Origin: Verrucomicrobiota bacterium
GTDB taxonomy: Bacteria; Auribacterota; JABMQX01; JAFGEW01
Direction: 5' to 3'
DNA: 48,860 nucleotides
Assembly (NCBI GenBank): GCA_016931415.1
Contig: JAFGEW010000070.1
Location: forward strand, 1-48,860
Made by a program: the position numbers and the translations under genes. Positions within the stretch are counted from its first letter, which is position 1. Each line of letters begins with the position of its first letter. Shown piece by piece: positions 25,189-34,927 of this stretch. A model generated the notes under the pieces. That model was not told the DNA's origin, made no database searches, and saw only the letters and a program-made list of their open reading frames with translations.

Positions 25189-27549
25189 CTATGCGCGGCG
25201 CACTATGGTCAGCGCGTCCGGGTTCTCCACGTCCACCGCATAGCCGGGCGGTGCCTCGACCGTGCAGGTGAGCGTCCGGCCGTCCTTGGTCCAGCGGAGC
25301 GCGAGGTCGCCATCGGGCGTGGGGATGCGGCCTTCGCACGACGCGAGCGCCACGTTCGTGAAGCGCAGGGTGATCCTCTTTGCGGCCGTGTCGAGCTGAG
25401 AGAGGCCCAGGGCGTCGCGGTAGAGCGTGTGGACGATGTGCGACGCGAAGCCGTGGTTGCAGCTCGCCTCGGCGTGGACGTGCTCCCAGAGCGTGCCGGT
25501 GCGTTCGGCCTGGGGCAGGAGCCAGGTGATTGCCTCGTCGAGGAGTTGCTGCGTCCGGCCGTAGCGCGAGAGCAGCTCGGAGCGCAGCATGAGGCCTATG
25601 AAGGCGTTCGACGGGTGGATGTCCGGGTGCGCACCCTCTGCGCGGTTCGGCCCGAACTCGTCGCACAGCGTCTTCCACAGCGCGGCATGCGTCGCGGGGT
25701 CCGCCACGTCGAAGAAGAAGGCGTAGTACTGGCACGTCTCGGTGCGGTTGCGCGTCGGCCGGAGCACGCCCGACTCGCGCACAGCGTTGTCCACGAAGAA
25801 CTCGCCGTCGAACGACTGCTCGCGGATCGTCCGGCGGATGGCCGCCGCGTTCTCGACGAGGTCGGGCCGGCCGCACATCCGGCCCGCGGCGGCACGCGCG
25901 GCGGCGTACAGCATATTGGTCGGGTAGCTCACGTCGCGGACAAACTCGTTGGCCTTGGACCACTCGATGAAGACCCAGTTCTCGAGGTTCTCGAGCAGGC
26001 CGTCGCCGTTGAGAAACGGCCTGAAGTAGTCGAAGAGCCTGAGGACGCGCGCGCGGAGGGCGTCAACCATCACGCGATCGCCGCTGCGGGCGAGGTACTC
26101 CTCGAGCTGGACGACGAACCAGAGCGCCCAGTTCGGGATACACACACCGTCGTTGTGGTCGGCCGGGTAACACATCGGCAGCATGCCGTCGGGGAGGAAC
26201 TCGAACCGCGCCGGGAGCAGGTAGTCCTCGAAGAACGCGTGCTCGACGCGCGTCGCGCCGGTCAGCACACGCTCGACACGCGCGGTAAAGAAGCTGTCGC
26301 ACAGGTAGCCGCCGCGCTCACGCGAGGGGCAGTCCGTGAACACGTCGACCGCGTTCTGGCGGAACGTCTCGCGGCCCGCCTCGAAGATCCGGTTGAGGCG
26401 CGGGTCGCTGCACGAGAACTGCGCGCCCCACACGTCAGGGTTGGTGTACTCGCGCAGGTGAACGTTCTCCACAACGCACTCGCCCTGCGGGACAAACAGC
26501 TTCGCGTAGCGCAGTGTGTACGCCTCGAACGACTCAACGCCATACGTGCCAGGCTGCAATTCGCACTGGATCGCGTTGACGCAGCCCAGACGCTTGAAGT
26601 CCACCTCACCATCAACGAGACATTCGTCGAACGTGATGAGGAACCGCGCCGGCGTCCGGCACGTGACCGTCGCGCCAAGGAAGCCGGTGAGGTTCGTGCC
26701 GAAGTCGAGGATGTGGTACGCGTTCGTCTCGAGTTCGATCGTGTCTGCCGGCGCACCAACACGGTGTATCGCTTGGGGTGTGGCGTTCCTGAGCGACTGG
26801 AGCTCGGTCGACAGGACGAACTCGACTTCGTCCTCCGTGTAGCCTTTGAGCTTGGGACCGATGGCGGTCAGCGCCCGGTCGCGCCACAGTGTCTCGACGG
26901 CGACACCGGTGCGCAGCGTGCCGCGCGAGATATGCCGCATGGGCACGCGCACGTCGAAGCAGGGATACGACACGCCGCGTGGGAGCAGGCCGTGCGTCGC
27001 CGGCTGTTCCACGCATTCGACAGCGTTCATCTCGACGTCTGGCGATGCTCTCCATGCGTCATGGCCGGGCGTGAGCCGGTACGCCTCGATGAAGGCCCGC
27101 ATGAAGCTGTAGCGCTGGACCCTCTGCACGCGCTCACTCAGAATGCGCGCCTCGAAGCCGTCGCGGCCCGTCGCGGCGACAACCCGGTCGCCCAGCACGA
27201 TCTCGGCCTGGAGAAACGACGGCACGTCGAGCGTGTAGAAGCCGTTCACACTATAACCGGCGACCTCGACGGCGATGACGTTCTTCCCCTCGCTGAGGTG
27301 CGGGGTCAGGTCCCAGTCGTCGACGCGGAAGAAGCCGTGCGGGCCGCGCGCTGGGCCGTAGCCGGCGAACCGGCCGTTCACGCTCGCGCGGTAGAGGGAC
27401 GCCGCGGTGAGATGGAGGATCACCGGCGCGTCACCTAGCGGCTCCACGACGGCGCGGAAGCCGACGAACAGGTTCCGTTCGCGCTCGCGGCCGCTGGGCC
27501 AGATCGGCTTCGCCGCGAGGAAGGATGCGCGCTGCGGCGGTGTGCCCAT
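25189..27549 (-). CDS. Alpha-L-rhamnosidase-like glycoside hydrolase (GH78-type)
   Basis: This 786-residue protein begins with a jelly-roll type domain (LTAASLYRASVNGRFAGYGP, then VDDWDLTPHLSEGKNVIAVE), as in GH78 enzymes. It carries the central (alpha/alpha)6 barrel with DVFTDCPSRERGGYLCDSFF, where the Asp and Glu are typical catalytic-region residues. SNAFIGLMLRSELLSRYGRT and WEHVHAEASCNHGFASHIVH mark the rest of the barrel. It should remove terminal L-rhamnose or a similar deoxysugar. The ATG at 27549 has GGAGGAG about 7 bases upstream. No signal peptide is seen. The extended open frame to 27936 overlaps the fucosidase gene and is not used. It lies 16 bp after the fucosidase. Confidence 0.88.
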   Translation of the reverse strand: MGTPPQRASFLAAKPIWPSGRERERNLFVGFRAVVEPLGDAPVILHLTAASLYRASVNGRFAGYGPARGPHGFFRVDDWDLTPHLSEGKNVIAVEVAGYSVNGFYTLDVPSFLQAEIVLGDRVVAATGRDGFEARILSERVQRVQRYSFMRAFIEAYRLTPGHDAWRASPDVEMNAVECVEQPATHGLLPRGVSYPCFDVRVPMRHISRGTLRTGVAVETLWRDRALTAIGPKLKGYTEDEVEFVLSTELQSLRNATPQAIHRVGAPADTIELETNAYHILDFGTNLTGFLGATVTCRTPARFLITFDECLVDGEVDFKRLGCVNAIQCELQPGTYGVESFEAYTLRYAKLFVPQGECVVENVHLREYTNPDVWGAQFSCSDPRLNRIFEAGRETFRQNAVDVFTDCPSRERGGYLCDSFFTARVERVLTGATRVEHAFFEDYLLPARFEFLPDGMLPMCYPADHNDGVCIPNWALWFVVQLEEYLARSGDRVMVDALRARVLRLFDYFRPFLNGDGLLENLENWVFIEWSKANEFVRDVSYPTNMLYAAARAAAGRMCGRPDLVENAAAIRRTIREQSFDGEFFVDNAVRESGVLRPTRNRTETCQYYAFFFDVADPATHAALWKTLCDEFGPNRAEGAHPDIHPSNAFIGLMLRSELLSRYGRTQQLLDEAITWLLPQAERTGTLWEHVHAEASCNHGFASHIVHTLYRDALGLSQLDTAAKRITLRFTNVALASCEGRIPTPDGDLALRWTKDGRTLTCTVEAPPGYAVDVENPDALTIVRRA

Positions 27550-27565
27550 CGAGACTCCTCCGTGG

Positions 27566-28885
27566 TTAAGGCTCCTCGTCAAACACGCGCTCCGGGTTGT
27601 CGAGGCCGATCGAAGCGCGCCGCGCGCGTTCAGCGTCGGTCTTGGGCCGTGTGGCGATCTTAAGAACCGTGGTGATCGGGTCAGGCGCGAGCTTAGGGAG
27701 GCCAAGAAAGAGGTCGCGCGTCGGCTCGTGTACGATCCTGAGCCGCGTGCCGGTCTTGAGGAGGCGCGTGCCGAGCACGCGGGCCGACGTGAATGTGTAG
27801 TCGTGGATGTTGGCGATGGAGAACGTCTCGCCGGGGTAGCGCAGCAGGTGGAGGTAGAGCGTATCGCCTTTGCGCGTCGTGCGCCATGGGGCAAGGCCGT
27901 TGTTGAGCGGCTGGGCGGGCTCGGCGCCGCAGCCATAGATGGCCTCGCCGTGCGTCTTCATCCAGGCGCCGACCTTCGCCATGATCTTGGCCTGCCACGG
28001 CTGGACCGAGCCATCGGGCCGCGGGGCGATATTGAGCAGCAGGTTGCCGCCGAGCGAGACGGCCGTGATGAGCCGCGCAACGACCTCGTGTGGCGTCTTG
28101 CGCAGCTTATCCTGCGGCGCGTAGCCCCAGAGCGTGCCGAGCGTGTCGCACGTTTCCCAGCTCGGGCCTTCGGGCACAATCACCTGCTCGGGCGTCCGGA
28201 AGTCGCCGCTCGTGAGGGGATATGCGCGGTTGTTTATAATGATGTGCGGCTGGAGCTTGCACACCATGGCGTTGAGCTTGGCACTCTGCCACGCCTCGGC
28301 CACCTCGTCCTCGGTCGGCGACCAGCCCCAACCGGACGCGCCCGGCCAGCCGCCGTCGTACCAGAGGATGTCGATACGGCCGTAGTTGGTCATGAGCTCG
28401 CGCACCTGTGCGTGGACGAGCTCGACAAGGCGGCGCCACCCGTCGGGATTGTTGCGCGGACCATCGAAGTAGGCCTTGTGGCGCCAATCGAGCAGCGAGT
28501 AGTACAGGCCGACTTTGAGCCCGGCGCTGCGCATGGCCTTGACATACTCGGCGGTGAAGTCGCGCTTGGGCGTCAGGCGCGCTGACGAAAAGCGCGTCGT
28601 CTTCGTGTCCCACAGACAGTAGCCCTCGTGGTGGCGGCTGCCCATGACGACGTACTTGCAGCCGGCCGACTTCGCCACGGCTGCGAGCGAGCGCGCGTCG
28701 AACTTCGCCGGCTTGAACCGCGGCTCGAAGCGCTCGCGATACTCGCGCGCCGGGATGCCCATGTCGTGCATCTTCCAGCAGTCGAGGCCATCAGTCGAGT
28801 AGAGGCCCCAGTGGATGAACATGCCGAAGCGCGCCTCGCGCCACCACGTCATGCGGTCGGCCGTCGTGTCGGCTTGGCGCGTCAT
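27566..28885 (-). CDS. Alpha-L-fucosidase (GH29)
   Basis: This 439-residue glycosidase has the GH29 sequence pattern: WWREARFGMFIHWGLYSTDG at the N-terminus, YVVMGSRHHEGYCLWDTKTT with the paired His residues, VGLYYSLLDW, IDILWYDGGWPG with the nucleophile Asp, and GNLLLNIAPRPDG later. A beta-sandwich of about 100 residues closes the chain. It removes terminal L-fucose. There is no signal peptide, so it would act on imported oligosaccharides. The start ATG at 28885 overlaps the stop of the VOC gene by 4 bp (ATGA). Confidence 0.95.
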   Translation of the reverse strand: MTRQADTTADRMTWWREARFGMFIHWGLYSTDGLDCWKMHDMGIPAREYRERFEPRFKPAKFDARSLAAVAKSAGCKYVVMGSRHHEGYCLWDTKTTRFSSARLTPKRDFTAEYVKAMRSAGLKVGLYYSLLDWRHKAYFDGPRNNPDGWRRLVELVHAQVRELMTNYGRIDILWYDGGWPGASGWGWSPTEDEVAEAWQSAKLNAMVCKLQPHIIINNRAYPLTSGDFRTPEQVIVPEGPSWETCDTLGTLWGYAPQDKLRKTPHEVVARLITAVSLGGNLLLNIAPRPDGSVQPWQAKIMAKVGAWMKTHGEAIYGCGAEPAQPLNNGLAPWRTTRKGDTLYLHLLRYPGETFSIANIHDYTFTSARVLGTRLLKTGTRLRIVHEPTRDLFLGLPKLAPDPITTVLKIATRPKTDAERARRASIGLDNPERVFDEEP

Positions 28886-29310
28886 GGCTCCCTCAGGGCG
28901 GGCGGGTCGGCGTCGTCGGCCCAGTTCTCGAGGATCTCGACTTGATAGCCTTCCGGATCGTGGAAGAACGCGGCGCGCAGGCCGGGCGAGACGTCGGAAC
29001 AGTCGAAGATCTCACCCACGTCGACGCCGTCCCGTTTGAGCACCTCGACCACAGGCTCGAGCTGCGGCACTTCGAACGCCAGGTGCTTGAACCCGACCTC
29101 GATGCGCGGCGTCCTGGCCGCCAGCGCGATCGCTTGGGGCGAGGCTTGGAAGAACTCGATGCAGACCGACCCGAGGCGCGTCATGACGAACTCGCCCGGC
29201 TCGCCGGCATTGAACACGCGCGCTCGCTCGAAGCCGAAGTATTTCGCATAGAAACGTTCCATGACAATGCGGTTGCGGCAGACAAAGGCGATGTGCTGGA
29301 CGGCGGGCAT
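28882..29310 (-). CDS. VOC-superfamily (glyoxalase-fold) protein
   Basis: This 142-residue protein has two beta-alpha-beta-beta-beta units. It shows HIAFVCRNRIVMERFYAKYF at the start (metal-ligand His), SVCIEFFQA (Glu position), FKHLAFEVPQLEPVVEVL and AFFHDPEGYQVEILEN at the end (Glu). The ligands fit a metal-dependent isomerase, lyase or dioxygenase of the glyoxalase I fold, so function is undefined. It is the first gene of the glycosidase operon, 35 bases after a promoter. The ATG at 29310 has GAGGAG upstream; the frame to 29451 is rejected. Confidence 0.82.
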   Translation of the reverse strand: MPAVQHIAFVCRNRIVMERFYAKYFGFERARVFNAGEPGEFVMTRLGSVCIEFFQASPQAIALAARTPRIEVGFKHLAFEVPQLEPVVEVLKRDGVDVGEIFDCSDVSPGLRAAFFHDPEGYQVEILENWADDADPPALREP

Positions 29311-29344
29311 ACGGCGCTCCTCACGGGTCAACGTGTCGGCGCCC

Positions 29345-29374
29345 ACTATAGCCCGGCAAGTGTTGTCGTGTCGA
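29345..29374 (-). promoter_or_regulatory. Promoter for the VOC-fucosidase-rhamnosidase-sulfatase operon
   Basis: On the minus strand TCGACA (29369-29374; one mismatch to TTGACA) and TATAGT (29345-29350) are spaced by 18 bases. The -10 box lies 35 bases before the VOC start in an otherwise GC-rich 244-bp gap that separates the two halves of the catabolic block. Confidence 0.5.
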
Positions 29375-29554
29375 GGCGCGGTGAACGTCCAGATCGGCTG
29401 GCCGAGGGCGCGGAACGCGCGACGCCCGCGGCAGCCGCGCAGTGGGCGCACAACACCCCGGGGACGGACTTGTCAGCGCCGCTCACCTGCGCAGCTCCGA
29501 CAATGAGACGGCCCGCTCCAGGACCGGCGGGCTTGCCCTCAAGCCACGCGTCGG

Positions 29555-30673
29555 CTACTCGTCCAGCTCGCCCTGGCGCAGGCCGGCAGGGAGCGGTGCG
29601 GGTTGGGCGCAGGAGGTGGTCAGCTCGACGGTACGACCTTGGTCCGAGGCCGTGTGGAACGCGTGCATGGTCTCGAGCACGTGGGCGGCCAGCTCGCCGC
29701 TGGCGCGGTGCGGGCGGCCCGAGCGGATCGCGTACGCCATGTCGGCGATACCGATACCGCGGCCGCCCTCGGCATAGGGGTGCGTGAGCGGCACGTCGCG
29801 CCATTCGCGCTCACCGGCAACCCGCACGCGCACGGGACCGCCGAAGCCGTTCGGGTCGGGCACGGCGAGCGAGCCGCGCGTGCCGTGGATCTCGATCGGC
29901 GGCAGCGTAGCCGCCCAGACGTCGAAGCTCGTAATGATCGCGCCGACGGCGACGGCGCCACCCGCGCCGGGCGCGAACTCGATCAGCCCGGCGACGTGCG
30001 TCGGAACCTCGACTGTGACGATGCTGCCATGGAGCGGTTTGCTCGTGATCGTCCGCGTCGGGAACGTCGCGCGCGCCATACCGGCGACGCGCCGCATCGG
30101 GCCGATGAGCGCCGTGAGCGCCGTGAGGTAGTACGGGCCCATGTCGAACATCGGGCCGCCGCCTTTCTGGTAATAGAACGCGGGCGCCGGGTGCCAGCTC
30201 TCGTGGCCGTGGCACATCATGAAGGCGGTCGCCGCGACCGGCTCGCCGATGGTGCCGTCGGCGATCAGTTTGCGGCACGTCTGGATGCCCGCGCCGAGAA
30301 ACGTATCCGGTGCGCAGCCGACGCGTACGCCCTTGGCCTTGGCCGCATCGAGCAGCGTGCGTGCCTCGTCGAGGCCGATGGCGAGCGGCTTCTCGTTGTA
30401 GACGTGCTTGCCCGCAGCGACAACCTGCATCGCCACGTCGAAGTGCGCCTTCGGGATCGTGAGGTTGGCGACGATCTCGATCGCCGGATCGGCGAGCAGC
30501 TCGTCGACCGAGCAGGCGCGGGGCACGTCGAACTCCGCCGCGCGCTTGGCGGCTCGCTCGGCGACAAGGTCGGCACACGCGGCAACCTCGACGATGCCGA
30601 ACATCCTGAGATGCTTGAGGTAGTTGGGGCTGATATCGCCGCAGCCGATAATGCCGATCTTCGCTGGCTTCAT
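29555..30673 (-). CDS. Gfo/Idh/MocA-family oxidoreductase
   Basis: This 372-residue NAD(P)-dependent dehydrogenase starts [17 protein letters not shown], the Rossmann dinucleotide-binding loop. It has the family's EKP motif in [17 protein letters not shown], followed by [18 protein letters not shown]. The C-terminal alpha/beta domain carries [17 protein letters not shown], which holds the substrate pocket and catalytic-region residues. Members oxidise sugar or inositol hydroxyls, or act as glycosidases through a redox step. It is strongly similar to the adjacent gene at 30699 along its length. The start ATG at 30673 has GGAGGAAGG in front of it, and the ATG is 26 bp downstream of the other dehydrogenase. 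Confidence 0.92.
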   Translation of the reverse strand: MKPAKIGIIGCGDISPNYLKHLRMFGIVEVAACADLVAERAAKRAAEFDVPRACSVDELLADPAIEIVANLTIPKAHFDVAMQVVAAGKHVYNEKPLAIGLDEARTLLDAAKAKGVRVGCAPDTFLGAGIQTCRKLIADGTIGEPVAATAFMMCHGHESWHPAPAFYYQKGGGPMFDMGPYYLTALTALIGPMRRVAGMARATFPTRTITSKPLHGSIVTVEVPTHVAGLIEFAPGAGGAVAVGAIITSFDVWAATLPPIEIHGTRGSLAVPDPNGFGGPVRVRVAGEREWRDVPLTHPYAEGGRGIGIADMAYAIRSGRPHRASGELAAHVLETMHAFHTASDQGRTVELTTSCAQPAPLPAGLRQGELDE

Positions 30674-30698
30674 GATCCCCTTCCTCCCGTGGCCACTG

Positions 30699-31811
30699 CT
30701 ACGCATCGAGCACGCCGGGCGAGAGGCCGGCGGGCAGCGGCTCGGGACGCACGCACGTGGTCGTGAGCTCGATGGTGCGGCCGTCGCTCGACGAACGCTC
30801 GAAGGCGTGCATGACCTCGAGCACGTGGAGCGCCAGCTCGCCGCCGGCGCGGTGCGGGCGGCCCGAGCGGATCGCGCAGGCCATATCGGCCACGCCGAGG
30901 CTGCGGCCGCCGATTTCATGCGTGAGCGGCACCTCGCGCCAGGCTTTCGAGCCGGCCTCGATCAGGCGCACCGTGCCGCCGAAATCGGACGGGTTCGGCA
31001 CGCTGAGCGTGCCGTGCGTGCCGTAGACCTCCATAAGCGGCAGCTCCGAGCCCTGCACGTCCCACGACTGGATGATTGTGGAGATCGCGCCGCCGCGGTC
31101 GGCGGCACCATCGAACTGGAGCGTGCCGGCGACATGCGTCGGCACTTCGACGTCGATGACCGAACCTTTGAGCGGGCCACTGCCGACGGTGCGCGTCGGG
31201 CGCGCCGCACCCGCCATGCCGGAGACGCGCCGCACGGGCCCCATGAGCGCCACGAGCGCCGTGATGAAGTACGGCCCAATGTCGAGCATCGGCCCGGCGC
31301 CATACTTGAACAGGAAGTCGGGCGACGGGTGCCACGCCTCGGGCCCGCTCTCCACCCAGAACGCCGTGGCGGCGACCGGCTCGCCGATCACCCCATCGTT
31401 GAGCAGCTTGAGGCACGTCTGGATGCCACCGCCGAGAAACGTGTCCGGCGCGCAACCAACGCGCACGCCTTTGGCCTTCGCCGCCGCGAGCAACGCGCGC
31501 GCATCATCGAGCTCGATGGCGAGCGGCTTCTCGTTGTAGACGTGCTTGCCGGCCTCGATCGCGCGCATGGCGATCTCGAAGTGCACGTTCGGCGTTGTAA
31601 GGTTCAGCACGATGTCGATCGAGCGATCAGCGAGCAACTCCTCGATCGAGCAGGCCTTGGGCACGCCGTGCTCGGCGGCCATCGGCTCCGCGCGCCCCGG
31701 AGTGCGGTTGGCGCAGGCGGCCATCTCGATGGCGGTATATGGCTTCGCGTGCCGCAGGTAGTCGCCGCAAACGTCGCCGCAGCCGATGATGCCGACCTTT
31801 GCCGGTTCCAT
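30699..31811 (-). CDS. Gfo/Idh/MocA-family oxidoreductase, tandem paralog
   Basis: This 370-residue protein has [53 protein letters not shown] and [17 protein letters not shown], in the same order as the gene at 29555. The near match in spacing shows a tandem duplication. Two copies may act on different sugars or together on one. It sits 33 bp behind the isomerase/epimerase gene, so the trio is co-transcribed. Confidence 0.92.
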   Translation of the reverse strand: MEPAKVGIIGCGDVCGDYLRHAKPYTAIEMAACANRTPGRAEPMAAEHGVPKACSIEELLADRSIDIVLNLTTPNVHFEIAMRAIEAGKHVYNEKPLAIELDDARALLAAAKAKGVRVGCAPDTFLGGGIQTCLKLLNDGVIGEPVAATAFWVESGPEAWHPSPDFLFKYGAGPMLDIGPYFITALVALMGPVRRVSGMAGAARPTRTVGSGPLKGSVIDVEVPTHVAGTLQFDGAADRGGAISTIIQSWDVQGSELPLMEVYGTHGTLSVPNPSDFGGTVRLIEAGSKAWREVPLTHEIGGRSLGVADMACAIRSGRPHRAGGELALHVLEVMHAFERSSSDGRTIELTTTCVRPEPLPAGLSPGVLDA

Positions 31812-31844
31812 GATGCTCCTTCCGTGATGGCGTGGCGCTGCGTG

Positions 31845-32660
31845 TTACAGGCTGGAGAGCCAGTCGAAGTTCTTCTCCAGGTATCGGATGCGTTCTTCCA
31901 CCGTCTCGCCCTCGTCGAGACCGCACTCGTAGTTGAACGGGCCGGCGTAGTCAATGTCCCGAAGCGCGGCCATGAACGACTTCCAGTCGAGCACACCCTC
32001 ACCCGGCAGCAGGTGTTGCTCGTCGACGCCGTCGTAATCCGAGAGATGGAGCGCGATGAGCCTGTCGCCGAGGCGGCGGACCGTGTCGGCGAGCGCGGCG
32101 TGGCGGTCCATCAGGTGGTTCGTGTCGAGACAGACGCCGAACACCGCCGGGTCGAGGGGATCAAGGATCTGGAAGAGCTCCTCGACCGTATTGCCGAGAC
32201 ACGTGCGCGGCAGGAGCTCGACAGCCATTCGCCGGTGGCCTTCGCGGCAGCGGGGCTGGAGCTCGGTAAGGGCGCGCTGCGCCCGCTTGAGGCGCGCAGG
32301 ACGTTCGTCGGGCCCGATCGGCTCGGCGCTCGCGTGGACGACCACGGTCGGCACGTTGAGCTCGATGGCCAGTTCGAGCGACACGGAGAGCGCACGCATC
32401 CCGCCCCGGCGGGCTTCGTCGTCGCTACTCGAAATGTCGAAATCGTCGCCGAACGGAGCGTGGACTGTGGCGGCCCGGACGGCCCGGCGGCGCAGCAAGC
32501 GCCGGAGCAGGCGCCGGTCTACGACATACGAGTCCCCCTCGAAAGAGAGCGCGCGGAGTTCCAGCGTTTCTATACGGGAGTCGACGACGGCCCGAGCAAC
32601 CTCAGGCGTAAGCCTCTCCGAGATCATGACAAGCGAGACACCGAGCTTCGGCTCGAACAC
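31845..32660 (-). CDS. Xylose-isomerase-like TIM-barrel sugar isomerase/epimerase
   Basis: This protein of about 271 residues belongs to the sugar phosphate isomerase/epimerase superfamily (AP endonuclease 2 fold). It shows TPEVARAVVDSRIETLELRA, ATVHAPFGDDFDIS, VVVHASAEPIG, MAVELLPRTCLGNTVEELF, FGVCLDTNHLMDRH, LIALHLSDYDGVDEQHLLPG and FNYECGLDEGETV, with the metal-binding Glu, Asp/His and His positions. The function would be interconversion of a keto sugar, possibly with the dehydrogenases that follow. The GTG at 32660 with AGGAGG 6 bases upstream is chosen; the longer frame to 32822 lacks a good start. It leads the operon. Confidence 0.85.
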   Translation of the reverse strand: MFEPKLGVSLVMISERLTPEVARAVVDSRIETLELRALSFEGDSYVVDRRLLRRLLRRRAVRAATVHAPFGDDFDISSSDDEARRGGMRALSVSLELAIELNVPTVVVHASAEPIGPDERPARLKRAQRALTELQPRCREGHRRMAVELLPRTCLGNTVEELFQILDPLDPAVFGVCLDTNHLMDRHAALADTVRRLGDRLIALHLSDYDGVDEQHLLPGEGVLDWKSFMAALRDIDYAGPFNYECGLDEGETVEERIRYLEKNFDWLSSL

Positions 32661-33039
32661 AATGCTCCTCCTTCCTGTGCAGAGGGCCACGTGCACCATG
32701 TCGCGAGCGCAACGCCACCTCGGTGACCGCGCGACCCGCAGTCCATCAGCAGCCGTTCGCGTGCGGGCATGATCCTGTGCCCTCTTGGAGATTGACACCA
32801 CACGCCCGCCCGTTTCGCACAACCCGGCCCCCGCCGCAAGGAGAAAGGTGGCGCCGGCATCGCAGGCAGATGCCCCGCCCCGTAGCGGGGCGCCTGGGAG
32901 GAGCGATGCCCGCGAGCCCGTGGTAAGAGACCCTTCTCGGACATCACAGAGCCCCGCCAGGGCGACTGAGATGCACGCCTGTGGCGCTCATTCACCCTTG
33001 AGGGCATCGAACATCGCCATGCCGCGGAACGCCAGGACA
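32661..33039. other. Intergenic region with a short GC-rich hairpin
   Basis: This 379-bp gap has no supported gene. A 7-bp hairpin (CGCCCCG, loop TAG, CGGGGCG) lies at 32876-32892, about 150 bases downstream of the citramalate synthase stop, without a T-tract. It could end the citramalate synthase transcript, but evidence is thin. Confidence 0.4.
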
Positions 33040-34680
33040 TCACCCTTCGCCGAAGTGCGCGGCCACGAGCAGCGCGGCCTTGAGCAGCGACTGGCGGCTC
33101 GAGACGATGATATCTTCGTGGAAGCCGCTCGTGGTGATAAGCCGGCCATCTTCAGTCTCGTAGGTGATATAGGTCTGGATAATGGAGCCTGCACCGGCGC
33201 GCTGCTTGGGCAGCCCGACCTCGTAGTTGATGAGGTGAAGGTTGGTCGGCAGGCCGGCGCGGCGCAGCGCCTCCTTCATCGCCTTGAAGTTGACGCCGAC
33301 CGGGCCGCTCTCGGCGTCCTCGAACACCTTGTACTCCTTGCCGTCCACTTCCATCTTGAGCACGCACGAGTTGTCATGGTCGACCTCGTCCTCGAGCTGC
33401 GTGTAGTGGCTCGTCACGTCGCAGCGGGTCACGACGATCTCGCGCGGGATGCCCTTGAGGTGCCGGATGGCGAGCAGCAGGTGCTCGTCATCGAGCAGGC
33501 CGATGTCGTAGCCGTGGCTGCACAGCTCGTGCACGTCGTCGAGCATCGCCTTGAGGCGCGGGTCGTCGGGCGCCACGTCGAAGCCGAGCGACTTGACCAC
33601 GGCGTAGATGCTCGCCCGGCCCGAGTTGGTGCTGAGCACGATGCGCATCTTGTTGCCGACGCGCGCCGGATCAACGTGGTGGTAGCTGGCGCCCTTGAGC
33701 ACGGCGTCAACGTGCACGCCGCCGTCGTGGGCGAATGCCTTGACGCCGACGAACGGCTGGTCCTTGCGTGGCCGCAGCCCGGCGCGTGCGTAGACGGCGT
33801 CGCTCAGGCGCGTCAGGTTCTCGGTCTTGACCATGTCGCGCAGCGGGGTGCCGGTCTTGAGCGCGAGGTTGGCGATAATCTGAACGAGGTCGGCGTTGCC
33901 GATCCGCTCGCCGATGCCGTTGACCGTGCCCTGCACGTGCGTGCAGCCGGCGCGGACCGCTTCGAGCGAGTTCGCCACCGCGAGCCCCGAGTCGTTGTGG
34001 CAGTGGATGCCCAGCTCGGGCAGCCGGCGGAGCCGCGCCAGCTCGGCGTCGTTGTCGAGAAACTCGCGCACGCGGCGGCAGATCTCGCCGATCTCGTAAT
34101 GGAGCGAGCCGCCGTTCGTGTCGCAGAGCACGAGCGCGTCGGCACCGGCGAGGGCGGCGGTCTTGAGCGTGGCGAGCGCGTAGTCGGCGTCGTCCTTGTA
34201 GCCGTCGAAGAAGTGCTCGGCGTCGTAGACGACCTCGTCGAAGTTTCTTCGCGGGTTGTTCTTCAGATACTCGATCGTCTGGCCGATCATGCCGAGGTTC
34301 TGCTTCGGCGTCGCCTTGAGTTGATAGGTCACGTGCCGGATCCACGTCTTGCCGAACACGGTGGCCACCGGCGCGCCCGAGGCGATGAGCGCCTGGAGGA
34401 TGGGGTCTTCCTCGACGGGCGTGCGCGCCTTCTTGGTCGAGCCGAACGCGGCGAGCCGGGCGTTCGTCAGCGGCATCTTCGAGGCGCGCGCGAACAGCTC
34501 CTCGTCCACCGAGCCGGGCCGCGGCCACCCGCCCTCGATGTAGTCGAAGCCGAACCGGTCGAACACCTCGATGAGCGCGAGCTTCTCCTCGAGCGTGAAG
34601 TTGATGTCGGACGCCTGGCTGCCGTCGCGCAGGGTCGTATCGTAGAGCTTCAATGCCGTCTGCTTTGCGGGCGTATTCAT
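33040..34680 (-). CDS. cimA: Citramalate synthase (2-isopropylmalate synthase superfamily)
   Basis: This 546-residue enzyme condenses pyruvate and acetyl-CoA to (R)-citramalate, the first step of a threonine-independent isoleucine pathway. It shows [20 protein letters not shown] at the start with the catalytic Arg and metal-binding Asp, [12 protein letters not shown] typical of the CimA subgroup, [39 protein letters not shown] with the HxHND metal motif, and [11 protein letters not shown]. The C-terminal third is the LeuA dimer/regulatory domain, so feedback control is likely. Other dehydratase genes of the pathway are not in the window. The ATG at 34680 is preceded by GGGAG elements. Confidence 0.92.
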   Translation of the reverse strand: MNTPAKQTALKLYDTTLRDGSQASDINFTLEEKLALIEVFDRFGFDYIEGGWPRPGSVDEELFARASKMPLTNARLAAFGSTKKARTPVEEDPILQALIASGAPVATVFGKTWIRHVTYQLKATPKQNLGMIGQTIEYLKNNPRRNFDEVVYDAEHFFDGYKDDADYALATLKTAALAGADALVLCDTNGGSLHYEIGEICRRVREFLDNDAELARLRRLPELGIHCHNDSGLAVANSLEAVRAGCTHVQGTVNGIGERIGNADLVQIIANLALKTGTPLRDMVKTENLTRLSDAVYARAGLRPRKDQPFVGVKAFAHDGGVHVDAVLKGASYHHVDPARVGNKMRIVLSTNSGRASIYAVVKSLGFDVAPDDPRLKAMLDDVHELCSHGYDIGLLDDEHLLLAIRHLKGIPREIVVTRCDVTSHYTQLEDEVDHDNSCVLKMEVDGKEYKVFEDAESGPVGVNFKAMKEALRRAGLPTNLHLINYEVGLPKQRAGAGSIIQTYITYETEDGRLITTSGFHEDIIVSSRQSLLKAALLVAAHFGEG

Positions 34681-34710
34681 GGGAGGCCGTCTCCGATTAC
34701 CATCCGTCTG

Positions 34711-34726
34711 GTTACGAACAAGTAAC
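34711..34726. promoter_or_regulatory. Dyad GTTAC-N6-GTAAC upstream of cimA
   Basis: The perfect 5-base inverted repeat with a 6-base spacer lies about 31-46 bases before the cimA start and could be an operator. It is short and may be chance. Confidence 0.25.
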
Positions 34727-34927
34727 GTACCACATCACCCGACCAGCGGCCCGAGCGACGCGAACAGGCGTCGCCGGTGACCCGCCGGCCGGGGTCAAAT
34801 CAGGATGGTGATAATGATGGCGGGCATGATGGCGCAACGCGGCCCCGGCTGAAACGGAACGAGTCGGTTGTCGCTGGTCCGATGCGTCATCAGTATACTT
34901 TTTCGGCCATTTCCGGCAGGAACTCTA

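Noticed and set aside
25114-27438. 774-residue plus-strand open frame opposite the rhamnosidase
   Set aside because: Antisense shadow; the minus frame has clear GH78 motifs.
32988-33194. Small minus-strand frame ending MAMFDALKGE after cimA
   Set aside because: It overlaps the cimA end in another frame, has no ribosome-binding site and no recognisable sequence.
32785-34725. 646-residue plus-strand open frame opposite cimA
   Set aside because: Antisense shadow of citramalate synthase; no protein motif and composition typical of a shadow frame.
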